A stretch of 64,000 bases of DNA from JAJYIV01 sp964616135. GTDB taxonomy: Bacteria > Patescibacteriota > Patescibacteriia > UBA9934 > GWF2-40-263. The position numbers and the translations under genes are program-made. The notes below the pieces were generated by a model. That model was not told where the DNA came from. It saw only the letters and a program-made list of their open reading frames with translations, and ran no database searches. Below are positions 8,756 to 17,442 of this stretch, one piece after another. Each line of letters starts with the position of its first letter. The stretch's first letter is position 1. The stretch spans positions 54,311 to 118,310 of the forward strand of contig CAZTTQ010000001.1 in the NCBI GenBank assembly GCA_964616135.1, given 5' to 3'.

Positions 8756-9283
8756 CTACCAGCGAGGCTTGCCGCTGGCGCGGTCGCGCCGCTCGCGGAA
8801 GTAACGGTCCAGGACCGCCTGGTGGGTGGAGAAGACGAGCGTGTCTCCTTCGCGCAGGATGACCCGTTCCCGGACCTCGGCGTTCGGGACGAACGGGGGC
8901 AGGTCGCCGTTCAGGGCGGGAGTGATACCGAACAGCAGGATGATGTTCGATTCCGTCGCATCCCCCGCGTCGTACTGGAGGATCGAGTGCGGGGGCACGT
9001 GGATGCCCAGCTCCTCGTGCAGCTCCCGGGCGCCCGCGGCGCGCCACGGTTCGCGCCGGTTGACGTACCCGCCGGGGAAGGCGAGGCCTCCCTTGCCGGG
9101 GTCGATATTCCGCCGCACGCCGAGCAGGCCGTCCCCGTAGGGAACCAGCAGAGCGGCGGCCGGCAGGGGGTTGCCGTATTCGACGTGCCCGCAGCCGGGA
9201 CAGGTGAGAGGCCAGGCCTCTTGCTCGGGTAGGAGGTGCGTGCAGCGCGTGCAATGAAGGGCTTCGGGGATCGCGTCGGACAT
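8756..9283 (-). CDS. Nudix hydrolase with N-terminal zinc ribbon
   Basis: The 175-aa protein begins with a CTRC...CPGC zinc ribbon (about residues 11-31) followed by a Nudix domain whose box reads GGYVNRREPW then ARELHEELGI, matching G-x5-E-x7-REL-x-EE-x-G-I. This layout resembles NudC/ADP-ribose pyrophosphatase-like hydrolases of nucleoside diphosphates linked to X; the substrate is unknown. The ATG at 9283 follows a GAGGAGA-type site and a leader from the promoter at 9324-9352, so longer starts are ruled out by the promoter position. Confidence 0.88.
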   Translation of the reverse strand: MSDAIPEALHCTRCTHLLPEQEAWPLTCPGCGHVEYGNPLPAAALLVPYGDGLLGVRRNIDPGKGGLAFPGGYVNRREPWRAAGARELHEELGIHVPPHSILQYDAGDATESNIILLFGITPALNGDLPPFVPNAEVRERVILREGDTLVFSTHQAVLDRYFRERRDRASGKPRW

Positions 9284-9323
9284 CCGTCTCCTCAAGTCCC
9301 GCCGGGAACGTGGCGGGAGAGGA

Positions 9324-9352
9324 ACGATAGGCGAAATAGGGCCCCTTGTCAA
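9324..9352 (-). promoter_or_regulatory. Promoter of Nudix gene
   Basis: TTGACA (9347-9352), a 17-nt spacer and TATCGT (9324-9329), reading leftward. Confidence 0.75.
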
Positions 9353-9397
9353 TCCGCCCTCGCCGCTTTTCGCCCGCCGGTTTACACTGTCCCCGCT

Positions 9398-12301
9398 ATG
9401 GCCAACCTCCTCGAGAACGCCAATCCGGAGCAGCTCTCCGCCATCACCCACCGGGAGGGGCCGTTGATGATTGTGGCCGGGGCCGGGACGGGCAAAACGT
9501 CCGTCATCACCCAGCGCATCGCCTGGTTGATCGAACAGGGCCTGGCGACGCCGGAAAACATCCTGGCGCTGACGTTCACGGACAAGGCCGCGGGCGAAAT
9601 GGAAGAGCGCGTGGACCTGCTGTTACCGTTCGGCTACGCGAACCTGCAGATCTCCACCTTTCACGCGTTTGCAGAAATGACGTTGCGCGAATGGGGCGTG
9701 GAAATCGGCCTGGCCAAGGACTTCACGCTGCTGGCCGAATTGGACGCGTGGCTCCTGACCCGCCAGCACTGGGACCGGTTCCAGCTGACCTACTACAAGC
9801 CGATGGGGAACCCGACCAAGTATTTGCGCGGGCTGCTTTCGCATTTCTCCCGGGCAAAGGACGCGGCGATTACCCCGGCGATGTACCGCGACTTCGTCAC
9901 GCAGAAGGAACGCGACATGCCGCCCAATCCGACGGCGGAAGAACAGGACGAATTGGTGCGCGCGAAAGAACTGGCCGGCGCGTATGAAACCTACCAGGCG
10001 ATTTTGCAGGAGAACGACGCCTGCGACTTCGGCGACCTGATGGTCTACCTGTTGGAATTGCTCCGCCGCCGCCCGCGCGCGCTGAACGCCATCCGCGAAC
10101 GATTCACCTACGTTCTGGTGGACGAATTCCAAGACACGAACCAGGCGCAGTATGAAATCGTGAAGTTGGTCGCGGCGCCCCGCAACAACCTGACGATCGT
10201 CGGCGACGACGACCAGGCCATCTACAAGTTCCGCGGCGCCAGCATTGAGAACATCCTGCGCTTCTCGGCCGACTATCCGACGGCCAAGAAGGTGGTGCTC
10301 ACGCGCAACTACCGTTCGGTCCAGCCGATCTTGGACAAGGCGCACGGATTCATCCAAGCGAACAACCCGCGCCGCTTGGAAGCGAGCGACCCGACGTTGA
10401 ACAAGAAGCTGTCGTCGGAGAAAGCCGGGGAAGGGAACGTGGAACACCTGCATTTCCCGTCGTTGGAGGACGAAGTGGACGCGGTCGCGATGAAGATCAT
10501 GGAATTGAAGCAGCTCCATCCGGACGCGGAATGGAGCGACTTCGGCATCCTGGTCCGCGGGAACGACGCGGCCAACCCGTTCTTGGGGCCGCTTGAACGC
10601 GCGGGCATTCCGTACCGCTTCCACGCGCTTTCCGGCTTGTACACCAAGCGCGTGTTGCTCGACCTGCTCGCGTTCTTGCGCGTGATCGACGACCCGTACG
10701 ACGGCCCCAGCACCTACCGCCTGCTGACGCTGCCGATCCACGCCATTCCGGTAGAAGCGATCGTGGCGGTGACGCATGAGGCGCACAAAAAAGGGAAATC
10801 GCTCACGGACGCGTGCGAACTGGTGCGCGCGGCCGGCGGATTCGCCCCGGACGTGGCCGACAAAATCGGCAGCCTGCTTTCCACCCTGGCCAAGCTGCGC
10901 GAGGACGCGCCGAAGATGCGCGTCACGGAGTTCTTCCTGAAGGTCGCCAAGGACACGGGCTACCTGCACTGGCTGAACCAGCAAAAGGAACAGCAGAAGC
11001 TGGAGGACTTCCGCTATTTGCAGCAATTCTACGAACGCCTGAAGCGGTTTGAAGAGCGCCAGGACCATCCGGTTCTCCGGCGTTTCTTGGAGGAATTCAA
11101 GCATGAACGTGACGCGGGCGAGGACGGTTCGTTGGCCCAGGACGTAGAGGCGGGCCCGGACGTCGTGAGTATCATGACTGTGCACGGTTCCAAGGGGTTG
11201 GAGTTCCGGTTCGTGTTCGTCGTGTCGTTGGTGGACCGCAAATTCCCGGCGCAGGCGCGCGCGGAAAGCATCCCGCTGCCCGCGGGGCTTCTTCCGGCCG
11301 AAGCGGAAGACGGCGACGCGCACTTGGAAGAAGAACGCCGCCTGTTCTACGTGGCCGTGACGCGCGCCAAGGAACACCTGTACTTCACGTCCGCGGACGA
11401 CTACGGCGGCAGCCGCAAGCGCAAGCCGTCGCGGTTCTTGGTCGAATTGGGATACGTGGAAGAGCAGAAGAAACTGACCAAAAAGGAACGCGACCTCGCA
11501 AAACAGATCGAAGCGGCGGGGAAGCCGCCCGAACCCGTTTCGGACGACATGCCGGTGATTGAAGTGCCCAAGGCGTTTTCGTTCACGCAGTTGGCCGCGT
11601 TCGCCAGTTGCCCGTTGCAGTACAAGTTTGCCCACGTCTACAAGATCCCGATCTTCGGCAGCCGGTCGATGTCGTTCGGCAAGACGGTCCACAACGCGCT
11701 GCAGCAGTTCTTCCAAGCGTGGATTGACCGGAAGGGAGGGGTGACGCTGGATGAACTCGAATCCTTCTACCGTGACCACTGGCAGGATGATTGGTACAAG
11801 GACGACAACGAGCGCGAGCAATTCCGCCAGCAGGGCCTGGACATGTTGCGGACGTATTACGGAACCCTGGCCGAAGCGAAGCCGGATCCGCTGTTTCTGG
11901 AACAAGCATTCACGTTGAAACTGGCCGGCGTGATCTTGAAAGGACGCATCGACCGCATCGACCGCTGCGGCGACGGCGTGGAAATCATCGACTACAAGAC
12001 CGGCAGCCCGAAAACCGAAGACGACTTGAAAAAGGACAAGACCAAAAAGGAACAGCTGTACCTGTACCAGCTGGCGGCGCGCGACGTGTTGGGCTTGGAC
12101 GTGAAGAAACTGACGTTCCATTATTTGGAAGACGGTTCCCGCGTGTCGTTCCTGGCGGATCCGGGCGAACTGCTCACGTTCCAAGAGGACCTGGCGGACC
12201 GCGTGGAGCGCATCAAGAAGGGCGTGTTCGACGCGACGCCTGGCTTCCATTGCCGGTTCTGCGACTTCAAGGACATCTGCGAATTCAGGGCGAAAGAATA
12301 A
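9398..12301 (+). CDS. UvrD/PcrA-type helicase fused to PD-(D/E)XK nuclease
   Basis: This 967-aa protein is an SF1 helicase with Walker A AGAGTGKT (about 27-34), VDEFQDTNQ (motif II), GDDDQAIYKFRGA (III), TRNYRS (IV), TVHGSKGLEF (V, about 592) and FYVAVTRAKEHL (VI). The C-terminal 230 residues are a RecB/AddB/Cas4-like nuclease with GRIDRID and IIDYKTG, and four cysteines (one in ASCPLQYKF, then CRFC-x5-C at the end) that would hold a 4Fe-4S cluster. It probably processes DNA ends or repairs damage as a single-chain AddAB-like enzyme. TACACT (9383-9388) ends 9 nt before the ATG with no ribosome site. Confidence 0.9.
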   Translation: MANLLENANPEQLSAITHREGPLMIVAGAGTGKTSVITQRIAWLIEQGLATPENILALTFTDKAAGEMEERVDLLLPFGYANLQISTFHAFAEMTLREWGVEIGLAKDFTLLAELDAWLLTRQHWDRFQLTYYKPMGNPTKYLRGLLSHFSRAKDAAITPAMYRDFVTQKERDMPPNPTAEEQDELVRAKELAGAYETYQAILQENDACDFGDLMVYLLELLRRRPRALNAIRERFTYVLVDEFQDTNQAQYEIVKLVAAPRNNLTIVGDDDQAIYKFRGASIENILRFSADYPTAKKVVLTRNYRSVQPILDKAHGFIQANNPRRLEASDPTLNKKLSSEKAGEGNVEHLHFPSLEDEVDAVAMKIMELKQLHPDAEWSDFGILVRGNDAANPFLGPLERAGIPYRFHALSGLYTKRVLLDLLAFLRVIDDPYDGPSTYRLLTLPIHAIPVEAIVAVTHEAHKKGKSLTDACELVRAAGGFAPDVADKIGSLLSTLAKLREDAPKMRVTEFFLKVAKDTGYLHWLNQQKEQQKLEDFRYLQQFYERLKRFEERQDHPVLRRFLEEFKHERDAGEDGSLAQDVEAGPDVVSIMTVHGSKGLEFRFVFVVSLVDRKFPAQARAESIPLPAGLLPAEAEDGDAHLEEERRLFYVAVTRAKEHLYFTSADDYGGSRKRKPSRFLVELGYVEEQKKLTKKERDLAKQIEAAGKPPEPVSDDMPVIEVPKAFSFTQLAAFASCPLQYKFAHVYKIPIFGSRSMSFGKTVHNALQQFFQAWIDRKGGVTLDELESFYRDHWQDDWYKDDNEREQFRQQGLDMLRTYYGTLAEAKPDPLFLEQAFTLKLAGVILKGRIDRIDRCGDGVEIIDYKTGSPKTEDDLKKDKTKKEQLYLYQLAARDVLGLDVKKLTFHYLEDGSRVSFLADPGELLTFQEDLADRVERIKKGVFDATPGFHCRFCDFKDICEFRAKE

Positions 12302-12302
12302 T

Positions 12303-12638
12303 ATGAAAAACGCGATCCCCATCGGCGACCTGCTCGGCCGCGCCATCAAGCGCGCCGGCATTGAGAGGGAAGTGACGCGCGCGCAGCTGTTGGAAGCGGC
12401 AAATGAAGCGGTGGCCAAGGCCCTGCCCGCCGGCCACGCGGCGGACGCCAAGGCGGTGTCTTTGAAAGACGGCCTCCTGCTGGTGGCCTGCCGCCACGCC
12501 GCCGCCGCCAGCGCCGTTTCGCGCGCGGGAAACGAGGTATTGGCGGCGCTGAAGCGCGCCGCCCCGCGGGCGGACGTCCGCCGGCTCCTGACGCGGGTAG
12601 AGTCCTCGCTCACGCGCGCCGACGGCATGGTAGAATAA
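12303..12638 (+). CDS. DUF721/DciA-like protein
   Basis: This 111-aa protein has the compact alpha/beta pattern of DUF721: an N-terminal helix (IGDLLGRAIKRAG), then VSLKDGLLLVACRHAAAASAV and an LLTRVE end. DciA proteins of this family load or help the replicative helicase DnaB in bacteria that lack DnaC. The assignment rests on the pattern and size, not on an exact signature. It starts 1 nt after the helicase stop, so it is co-transcribed with a DNA-repair enzyme. Confidence 0.6.
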   Translation: MKNAIPIGDLLGRAIKRAGIEREVTRAQLLEAANEAVAKALPAGHAADAKAVSLKDGLLLVACRHAAAASAVSRAGNEVLAALKRAAPRADVRRLLTRVESSLTRADGMVE

Positions 12639-12645
12639 GAACGCT

Positions 12646-13035
12646 ATGACCTTCCGGGACTACCTGCTTGTCATGTCCGCCGGCACCGGCGCCGTTTGGT
12701 TGGCGTTCGTCGTCGTGTTGCTGGCGATTGATCCCACGCGCTCGGGCACTCTCGGATTCGTCCTGTTCTACGCCACGTTCGGCCTGTCCGTCTTGGGTAC
12801 GTTCGCCATCGCCGGCACGGCCGTGCGGACCCATTTCCACCCGGAGGACGTCGTGTCGCGCCAAGTCGCCCGGGCGTTCCGCCAGGCCCTGCTCATTTCG
12901 GCCATCCTCATCGGTTCCATGATGTTGTCCGCCGCCGGATTGTTCCGTCCGTGGACCGGCATTCTGCTGGTGTTAGCGGCGGCATTGGTCGAATTGGCGT
13001 TCCTGGCCGCCGGACGTCCACGGCAAGGCGCGTAA
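12646..13035 (+). CDS. Four-helix membrane protein, unknown
   Basis: The 129-aa protein is not recognised. Hydrophobic segments lie at about residues 9-28, 36-60, 82-101 and 104-123, with a charged loop (RTHFHPEDVVSRQVARAFRQ) in the middle. No enzyme motif is seen. TAGAAT (12631-12636) ends 9 nt before the ATG and overlaps the upstream stop, a leaderless-type start. It lies just upstream of mreB and may be inserted next to the shape cluster by lineage-specific order. Confidence 0.65.
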   Translation: MTFRDYLLVMSAGTGAVWLAFVVVLLAIDPTRSGTLGFVLFYATFGLSVLGTFAIAGTAVRTHFHPEDVVSRQVARAFRQALLISAILIGSMMLSAAGLFRPWTGILLVLAAALVELAFLAAGRPRQGA

Positions 13036-13087
13036 CGGCCTTGCGTCGCCCCGCTTCGGCTGTTAAGGTCGTTCCAGTTTTCCTCGT

Positions 13088-14140
13088 GTGTTCAACCGCA
13101 TTCTCGGCGCATTCTCCAAGGACCTCGGCATCGACCTCGGGACCTGCAATACCCGGGTGTTTTCGCGTGACAAAGGCATCGTCGTGCAAGAGCCGTCCAT
13201 CGTGGCGGTGAACATGCGCACGGAGCAGATCGTCGCCGTCGGGCTGGACGCCAAGGACATGATCGGCAAGACGCCGCCGCACATCGTCGCGTCCCGTCCG
13301 CTGGTGAAAGGCGTGATTTCGGATTTTGAAATCAGCGAGAAGATGCTGAAGTACTTCATCAATAAAGTGCACGCGGAATCCTTCACCATCGTCCCGCGTC
13401 CGCGCATTGTCATCGGCGTGCCGTTGGAAACGACGGAAGTGGAGCGCAAGGCCATTGAGGACGTCGTGATCTCCGCGGGCGCCCGCCAGGTGTTTTTGGT
13501 GGAAAACCCGATGCTGGCCGCCATCGGCGCGCGCCTGCCGGTCACGGATTCCGTCGGCACCATGGTCGTGGACTTGGGCGGCGGCAAGACGGAAATCGCC
13601 GTGTTGTCGTTAGGAGGCGTGGTCACGTGGAAGTCGTTGCCCATCGCCGGGGACGAACTAAACCGCACCATCACGCAGTACGCGCGCGAAGTCTTCAACC
13701 TGCTTCTCGGCGACAAGATGGCGGAACAGGTGAAGATGCGCATCGGCTCGGCCGTGCCCGGCGACGCGCCGTCGCAGATGGAAATGCGCGGCCGTGACTT
13801 GATCACGGGCCTGCCCAAGGAAATCACCGTCAACGACGGCCAGATCCGGGAGGCCATGCACCGTTCCATCGCCTCCATCGTTGAAAACATCAAGGCCGCG
13901 TTGGAAAACACGCCGCCGGAACTGGTCGCCGACATCTATGAACGCGGCATCGTGCTGACGGGCGGCACGTCGTTGTTGCGCGGATTGGACGTTCTTATTT
14001 CCCGCCAGGCGCAGATTCCGGTCCGCGTCGCGGAAGACCCGATGACGTGCGCCGTCCGCGGGGCGGGAGCGTTGCTGGACCAGGACGCGATTTTGAAGGA
14101 CATGGCCCTGCCGTCCACGCTCACGGGCGGATTGGTCTAA
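13088..14140 (+). CDS. mreB: Rod-shape determining actin homologue MreB
   Basis: MreB forms membrane-bound filaments that guide lateral cell-wall synthesis. The 350-aa protein begins with DLGIDLGTCNTRVF (phosphate 1 loop) and has VDLGGGKTEIAVLSLGG (phosphate 2), a GDELN segment, and LTGGTSLLRGLD (adenosine site), all in MreB positions. The start codon is GTG; no ATG occurs near it in frame and no Shine-Dalgarno site is visible. mreC follows after 9 nt, starting the mreB-mreC-mreD-mrdA cluster. Confidence 0.97.
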   Translation: MFNRILGAFSKDLGIDLGTCNTRVFSRDKGIVVQEPSIVAVNMRTEQIVAVGLDAKDMIGKTPPHIVASRPLVKGVISDFEISEKMLKYFINKVHAESFTIVPRPRIVIGVPLETTEVERKAIEDVVISAGARQVFLVENPMLAAIGARLPVTDSVGTMVVDLGGGKTEIAVLSLGGVVTWKSLPIAGDELNRTITQYAREVFNLLLGDKMAEQVKMRIGSAVPGDAPSQMEMRGRDLITGLPKEITVNDGQIREAMHRSIASIVENIKAALENTPPELVADIYERGIVLTGGTSLLRGLDVLISRQAQIPVRVAEDPMTCAVRGAGALLDQDAILKDMALPSTLTGGLV

Positions 14141-14149
14141 CCGTTCCCT

Positions 14150-14947
14150 ATGCTCCAGGACACCGTATCCCGCGCCCGTCGGCGTCGGAACCAGACGGTG
14201 GTCGCCGTCCTCGCCTTATTGGCGCTGGCGGCGTTTTTTCCGTTCCGCCGTTCGTTCGGGTTCATCCAACGGCCGTTCGTGATCCTTGGCACGTGGGTGG
14301 CGAACGCGGGATTCGGCTTGTTCCAGCCGGGATCCGTTTCTCCGGAACGCGTGAAGGAATTGGAGGCGCAGCGCGACGTGCTGGCCGCGGATGCGGCCGT
14401 TTTGCGCCGCACGCTGGATGAAAATGAGGATTTGCGCCGCCGCCTCGCCTTTGTGGACCGTACGCGCGCGCAAGTCGCGTCCGGCCACATCGTCGGGCGC
14501 GTGACGGGCGCGGACCGCGCGGCATTCGCCATCGACCTGGGCGCCGCCGATGGCGTCGGCGTTGGGATGGCCGTCATTGTCGGTGACGGATTGCTGGTAG
14601 GGAAGGTCGCCGCCGTCACGTCCTCGGGCGCGACGGTCTCGGCGCTGACCGATCGCGGCACCGCGACCGCCGTGTCCTTGTTGAACAGCGCGCGTACCAT
14701 CGGCGTCGCGCAGGGGTTGGACGCGACCCTGTTGTCCGTCGGGTACATCCCCAAGGACCAGCGTGTCCAAGTGAATGATTTGCTGGTGACGTCCGGGTTG
14801 GAAGACTTGGTGCCTGCGGGCTTGTTGGTCGGTATCGTGAACGCGGTGCAAAGCGACGACGGGGATCCGTTCCAGCGCGCCGTCGTGGAACCGCTCGCCG
14901 ACGCGCGCCGGTTGGAGACGGTCACGGTCCTGTTGGGACGCCTATGA
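14150..14947 (+). CDS. mreC: Rod-shape determining protein MreC
   Basis: MreC links the MreB filament to penicillin-binding protein 2 across the membrane. The 265-aa protein has a transmembrane helix at about residues 17-35, a coiled coil at about 65-100 and two beta-barrel-like repeats (GHIVGRVTGADRAAFAIDLG and later GVAQGLDATLLSVGYIPKD) typical of the periplasmic MreC fold. Length is close to the family norm. It overlaps mreD by 4 nt. Confidence 0.93.
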   Translation: MLQDTVSRARRRRNQTVVAVLALLALAAFFPFRRSFGFIQRPFVILGTWVANAGFGLFQPGSVSPERVKELEAQRDVLAADAAVLRRTLDENEDLRRRLAFVDRTRAQVASGHIVGRVTGADRAAFAIDLGAADGVGVGMAVIVGDGLLVGKVAAVTSSGATVSALTDRGTATAVSLLNSARTIGVAQGLDATLLSVGYIPKDQRVQVNDLLVTSGLEDLVPAGLLVGIVNAVQSDDGDPFQRAVVEPLADARRLETVTVLLGRL

Positions 14948-15453
14948 CCCCCGGCCGCATTCCGCCGGCGATCCTGCTGTTCCTGGTCGCCTCTTGCTTT
15001 GAAACCGGGTTGGTCGCGTCCATTCCCGGCCCATTAGGTTTGGTGCCGTTCACGTTGGCGGCGGGGATTTACCTGACCCAATCGCGCAGTTGGTGGGGCG
15101 GGCCGTGGCTTATCGCCGGATTTGGCCTGTTTTCCGATGCGGCCGGTCTCTCGCCTCTCCCCGGCCAGACGTTCGCCTGCGCGGCCGCTGCGTTGGCGGC
15201 ATGGCTCTCGGCCCGCGAGCTCTTCTCCAACCGTTCGCTCTACGGCATCCTGGGCTGCGGTGTCGTCGCGTGGAGCGCGCACGCCGTGGTGCAGACGGCC
15301 ATTTGGCTCATTCAGCGCCTGATGGGCGGCGGCGCGTCCGGCGTTGCGTACGCGACGTGGATGGGCTGGCGATTCGTCCTGTGCCTTCTCCTGCTCTCCG
15401 TGTTTTTTTACGCGGTGCCGCGCCGAAGCCGCGTTGCCTTCACCGTCCGTTAG
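14944..15453 (+). CDS. mreD: Rod-shape determining protein MreD
   Basis: This 169-aa protein is almost all hydrophobic, with about five membrane segments. Sequence similarity in MreD is always low; the call rests on size, topology, the FGLFSDAAGLSPLPGQT loop and its place between mreC (4-nt overlap) and mrdA (3-nt gap). MreD is part of the elongasome and helps position peptidoglycan enzymes. Confidence 0.82.
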   Translation: MTPGRIPPAILLFLVASCFETGLVASIPGPLGLVPFTLAAGIYLTQSRSWWGGPWLIAGFGLFSDAAGLSPLPGQTFACAAAALAAWLSARELFSNRSLYGILGCGVVAWSAHAVVQTAIWLIQRLMGGGASGVAYATWMGWRFVLCLLLLSVFFYAVPRRSRVAFTVR

Positions 15454-15456
15454 CAC

Positions 15457-17436
15457 ATGCCCAAGCCCGACCTGCGCATTTTCGCCATCCAGGAAGACGG
15501 CCGATTCGGCTCCGTCTCGTCTTCGGTTGGCGATCGGCCGTGGGACGAGGCCGTGACGCGCGACGGGTACGCCCGCTCCTTGGAACAGGAAGGGCTCGGG
15601 TCGCCGTTGCCCGCGCGCCGTTTCCGCTGGGCCTTGGTCTTTTTGTTGGTCCTGTTCGGCGGGTTGTTTGCCCGCGCCGCACAACTCCAGGTGGTTTCCG
15701 GCGCGTCGTACCGCGCGCTGGCGGAACGCAACCGCGTGCAGACACGCGTGCTGCCCGCGCCGCGCGGCGCCGTCACGGACCGGTTCGGCGCGCCGCTTGC
15801 GGCGAACGTCCCGACCTTCGCGCTGACGGTCCGGCCGGACGAACTGCCGCGCGTCCGCGCGTCGCAACCGCCGGAGGACCAGGCCCGCGCCGCTGCGGAG
15901 CGCGCGTCCGCCATTGCGCGCGCGTCCGCCTTGTCCGGCATGGCGCCGGACGAGCTGACGGCTCGCCTGGACGAATTTTCGCCAACCACGTCCGACGAGG
16001 TCACGCTGAAGCGCGGCATCCCGTACGAGGCGGCGATGCGCCTGGCCGTGGCCCTGCCCACGTTGCCCGGGTTCGGCCTGCAGACGACTTCCATCCGCTC
16101 CTATGACACCACGGTGCGGTCCTTGGGCCACGTGCTCGGGTACGCGGGGCTGATTAGCGCTGCTGAATTGGAAACGCTCCGCAAGGATGGCTACCGCCCG
16201 GTGGACGCGGTGGGGAAGACGGGCTTGGAAAAAAGCGCGGAGAAATTGTTGCGTGGCACCGCGGGGCGCGTCTTGGCGGAAGTGGACGCCCGTGGCCGAG
16301 AACTGCGCCTGGTCGACAAGACGGAACCCGTGCCGGGATCCAACCTGACGCTGTCCATTGACCTCGCGTTCCAGCGGTATGCGGAAGAACGCCTATTGGC
16401 CACGTTGAAGCGCACGGGCGTGGAGAAGGCGAGCGTGGTCGCGTTGGATCCGCGCGACGGCGCGGTGCGCGCGCTCATCAGCTGGCCGTCGTATGACGCG
16501 AACGCGTTCGTCCAAGGCATCAGCGCGGACGCGTACAAGGCGTTGGCGGAAGACCCGGCCCATCCGCTGTTTCCCCGCGCCGTTTCGGGCGAATTCCCGG
16601 CCGGCTCCACGTTCAAGCCGTTCGTTTCGTACGCGGCATTGAACGAAGGCGTCGTGAATGAGCACACCAGTTTCCTCTCCACGGGCGGCCTTTCCGTCGG
16701 CCCGTGGTTTTTCCCGGACTGGAAGGCGGGCGGCCACGGCGTGACGGACGTGCGCAAGGCCATCGCGGAGTCCGTGAACACGTTCTTCTACATCGTCGGC
16801 GGCGGGTACGACGCCACGACCGGCCTCGGGGTAGAACGCATTACGGACTATGCGCGCCGCTTCGGCTTCGGCCAAAAGACGGGCGTCGACCTGCCGGGCG
16901 AAGCGGACGGATTCCTGCCGTCCAAGGAATGGAAGGAGCAGGCCAAGGGCGAACGCTGGTTCGTCGGCGACACGTACCACCTGGCCATCGGCCAGGGGGA
17001 TTTGCTCTCCACGCCGTTGCAACTGGCGTCCGCGGGCGCCGTGATCGCGAACGGCGGGCGGCGCGTGGTGCCGCACGTGGTCGAGAAAATCGACGGCGTA
17101 CCGGCGCAAACGCAAACGCCAGAAGGGGCGTTTGACGCGGACAATATCGCGATCGTGCGTCAGGGAATGCGGCAGGCGGTCACGTCCGGCAGCGCGCGCT
17201 CCCTGGGCGACTTGAAATTTCCCGTGGCCGGTAAGACGGGGACGGCACAGCCGGGCGGGGACGTGAAAACCCACGCGTGGTTCCTCGGCTTCGGCCCCTA
17301 CCAAGATCCAACGCTGACCGTCGTCGTGTTGTTGGAAAACGGCGGGGAAGGGTCGTCGTACGCGGTGCCGATCGCCAAGGACCTCTTTGCGTGGTGGTTT
17401 GCCCATCGCGGATCGGGCGACACGCTGGTACAATAA
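15457..17436 (+). CDS. mrdA: Penicillin-binding protein 2 (elongasome transpeptidase)
   Basis: PBP2 cross-links peptidoglycan during cell elongation together with RodA. The 659-aa protein has a cytoplasmic start, one membrane helix at about residues 53-73, a PBP dimerisation/pedestal region and a transpeptidase domain with SxxK (AGSTFKPF, Ser384), SxN (ESVNTFF, Ser438) and KTG (AGKTGTAQ, Lys593). All catalytic residues are present. No rodA is in the window. It is the last gene of the shape cluster; yibE/F follows after 6 nt. Confidence 0.96.
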   Translation: MPKPDLRIFAIQEDGRFGSVSSSVGDRPWDEAVTRDGYARSLEQEGLGSPLPARRFRWALVFLLVLFGGLFARAAQLQVVSGASYRALAERNRVQTRVLPAPRGAVTDRFGAPLAANVPTFALTVRPDELPRVRASQPPEDQARAAAERASAIARASALSGMAPDELTARLDEFSPTTSDEVTLKRGIPYEAAMRLAVALPTLPGFGLQTTSIRSYDTTVRSLGHVLGYAGLISAAELETLRKDGYRPVDAVGKTGLEKSAEKLLRGTAGRVLAEVDARGRELRLVDKTEPVPGSNLTLSIDLAFQRYAEERLLATLKRTGVEKASVVALDPRDGAVRALISWPSYDANAFVQGISADAYKALAEDPAHPLFPRAVSGEFPAGSTFKPFVSYAALNEGVVNEHTSFLSTGGLSVGPWFFPDWKAGGHGVTDVRKAIAESVNTFFYIVGGGYDATTGLGVERITDYARRFGFGQKTGVDLPGEADGFLPSKEWKEQAKGERWFVGDTYHLAIGQGDLLSTPLQLASAGAVIANGGRRVVPHVVEKIDGVPAQTQTPEGAFDADNIAIVRQGMRQAVTSGSARSLGDLKFPVAGKTGTAQPGGDVKTHAWFLGFGPYQDPTLTVVVLLENGGEGSSYAVPIAKDLFAWWFAHRGSGDTLVQ

Positions 17437-17442
17437 GCTCCT

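Noticed and set aside
9623..12628. A 1001-codon open frame on the minus strand
   Set aside because: It lies antisense to the helicase gene, has Arg/Gln-rich sequence without domains, and arises from GC-biased third positions.
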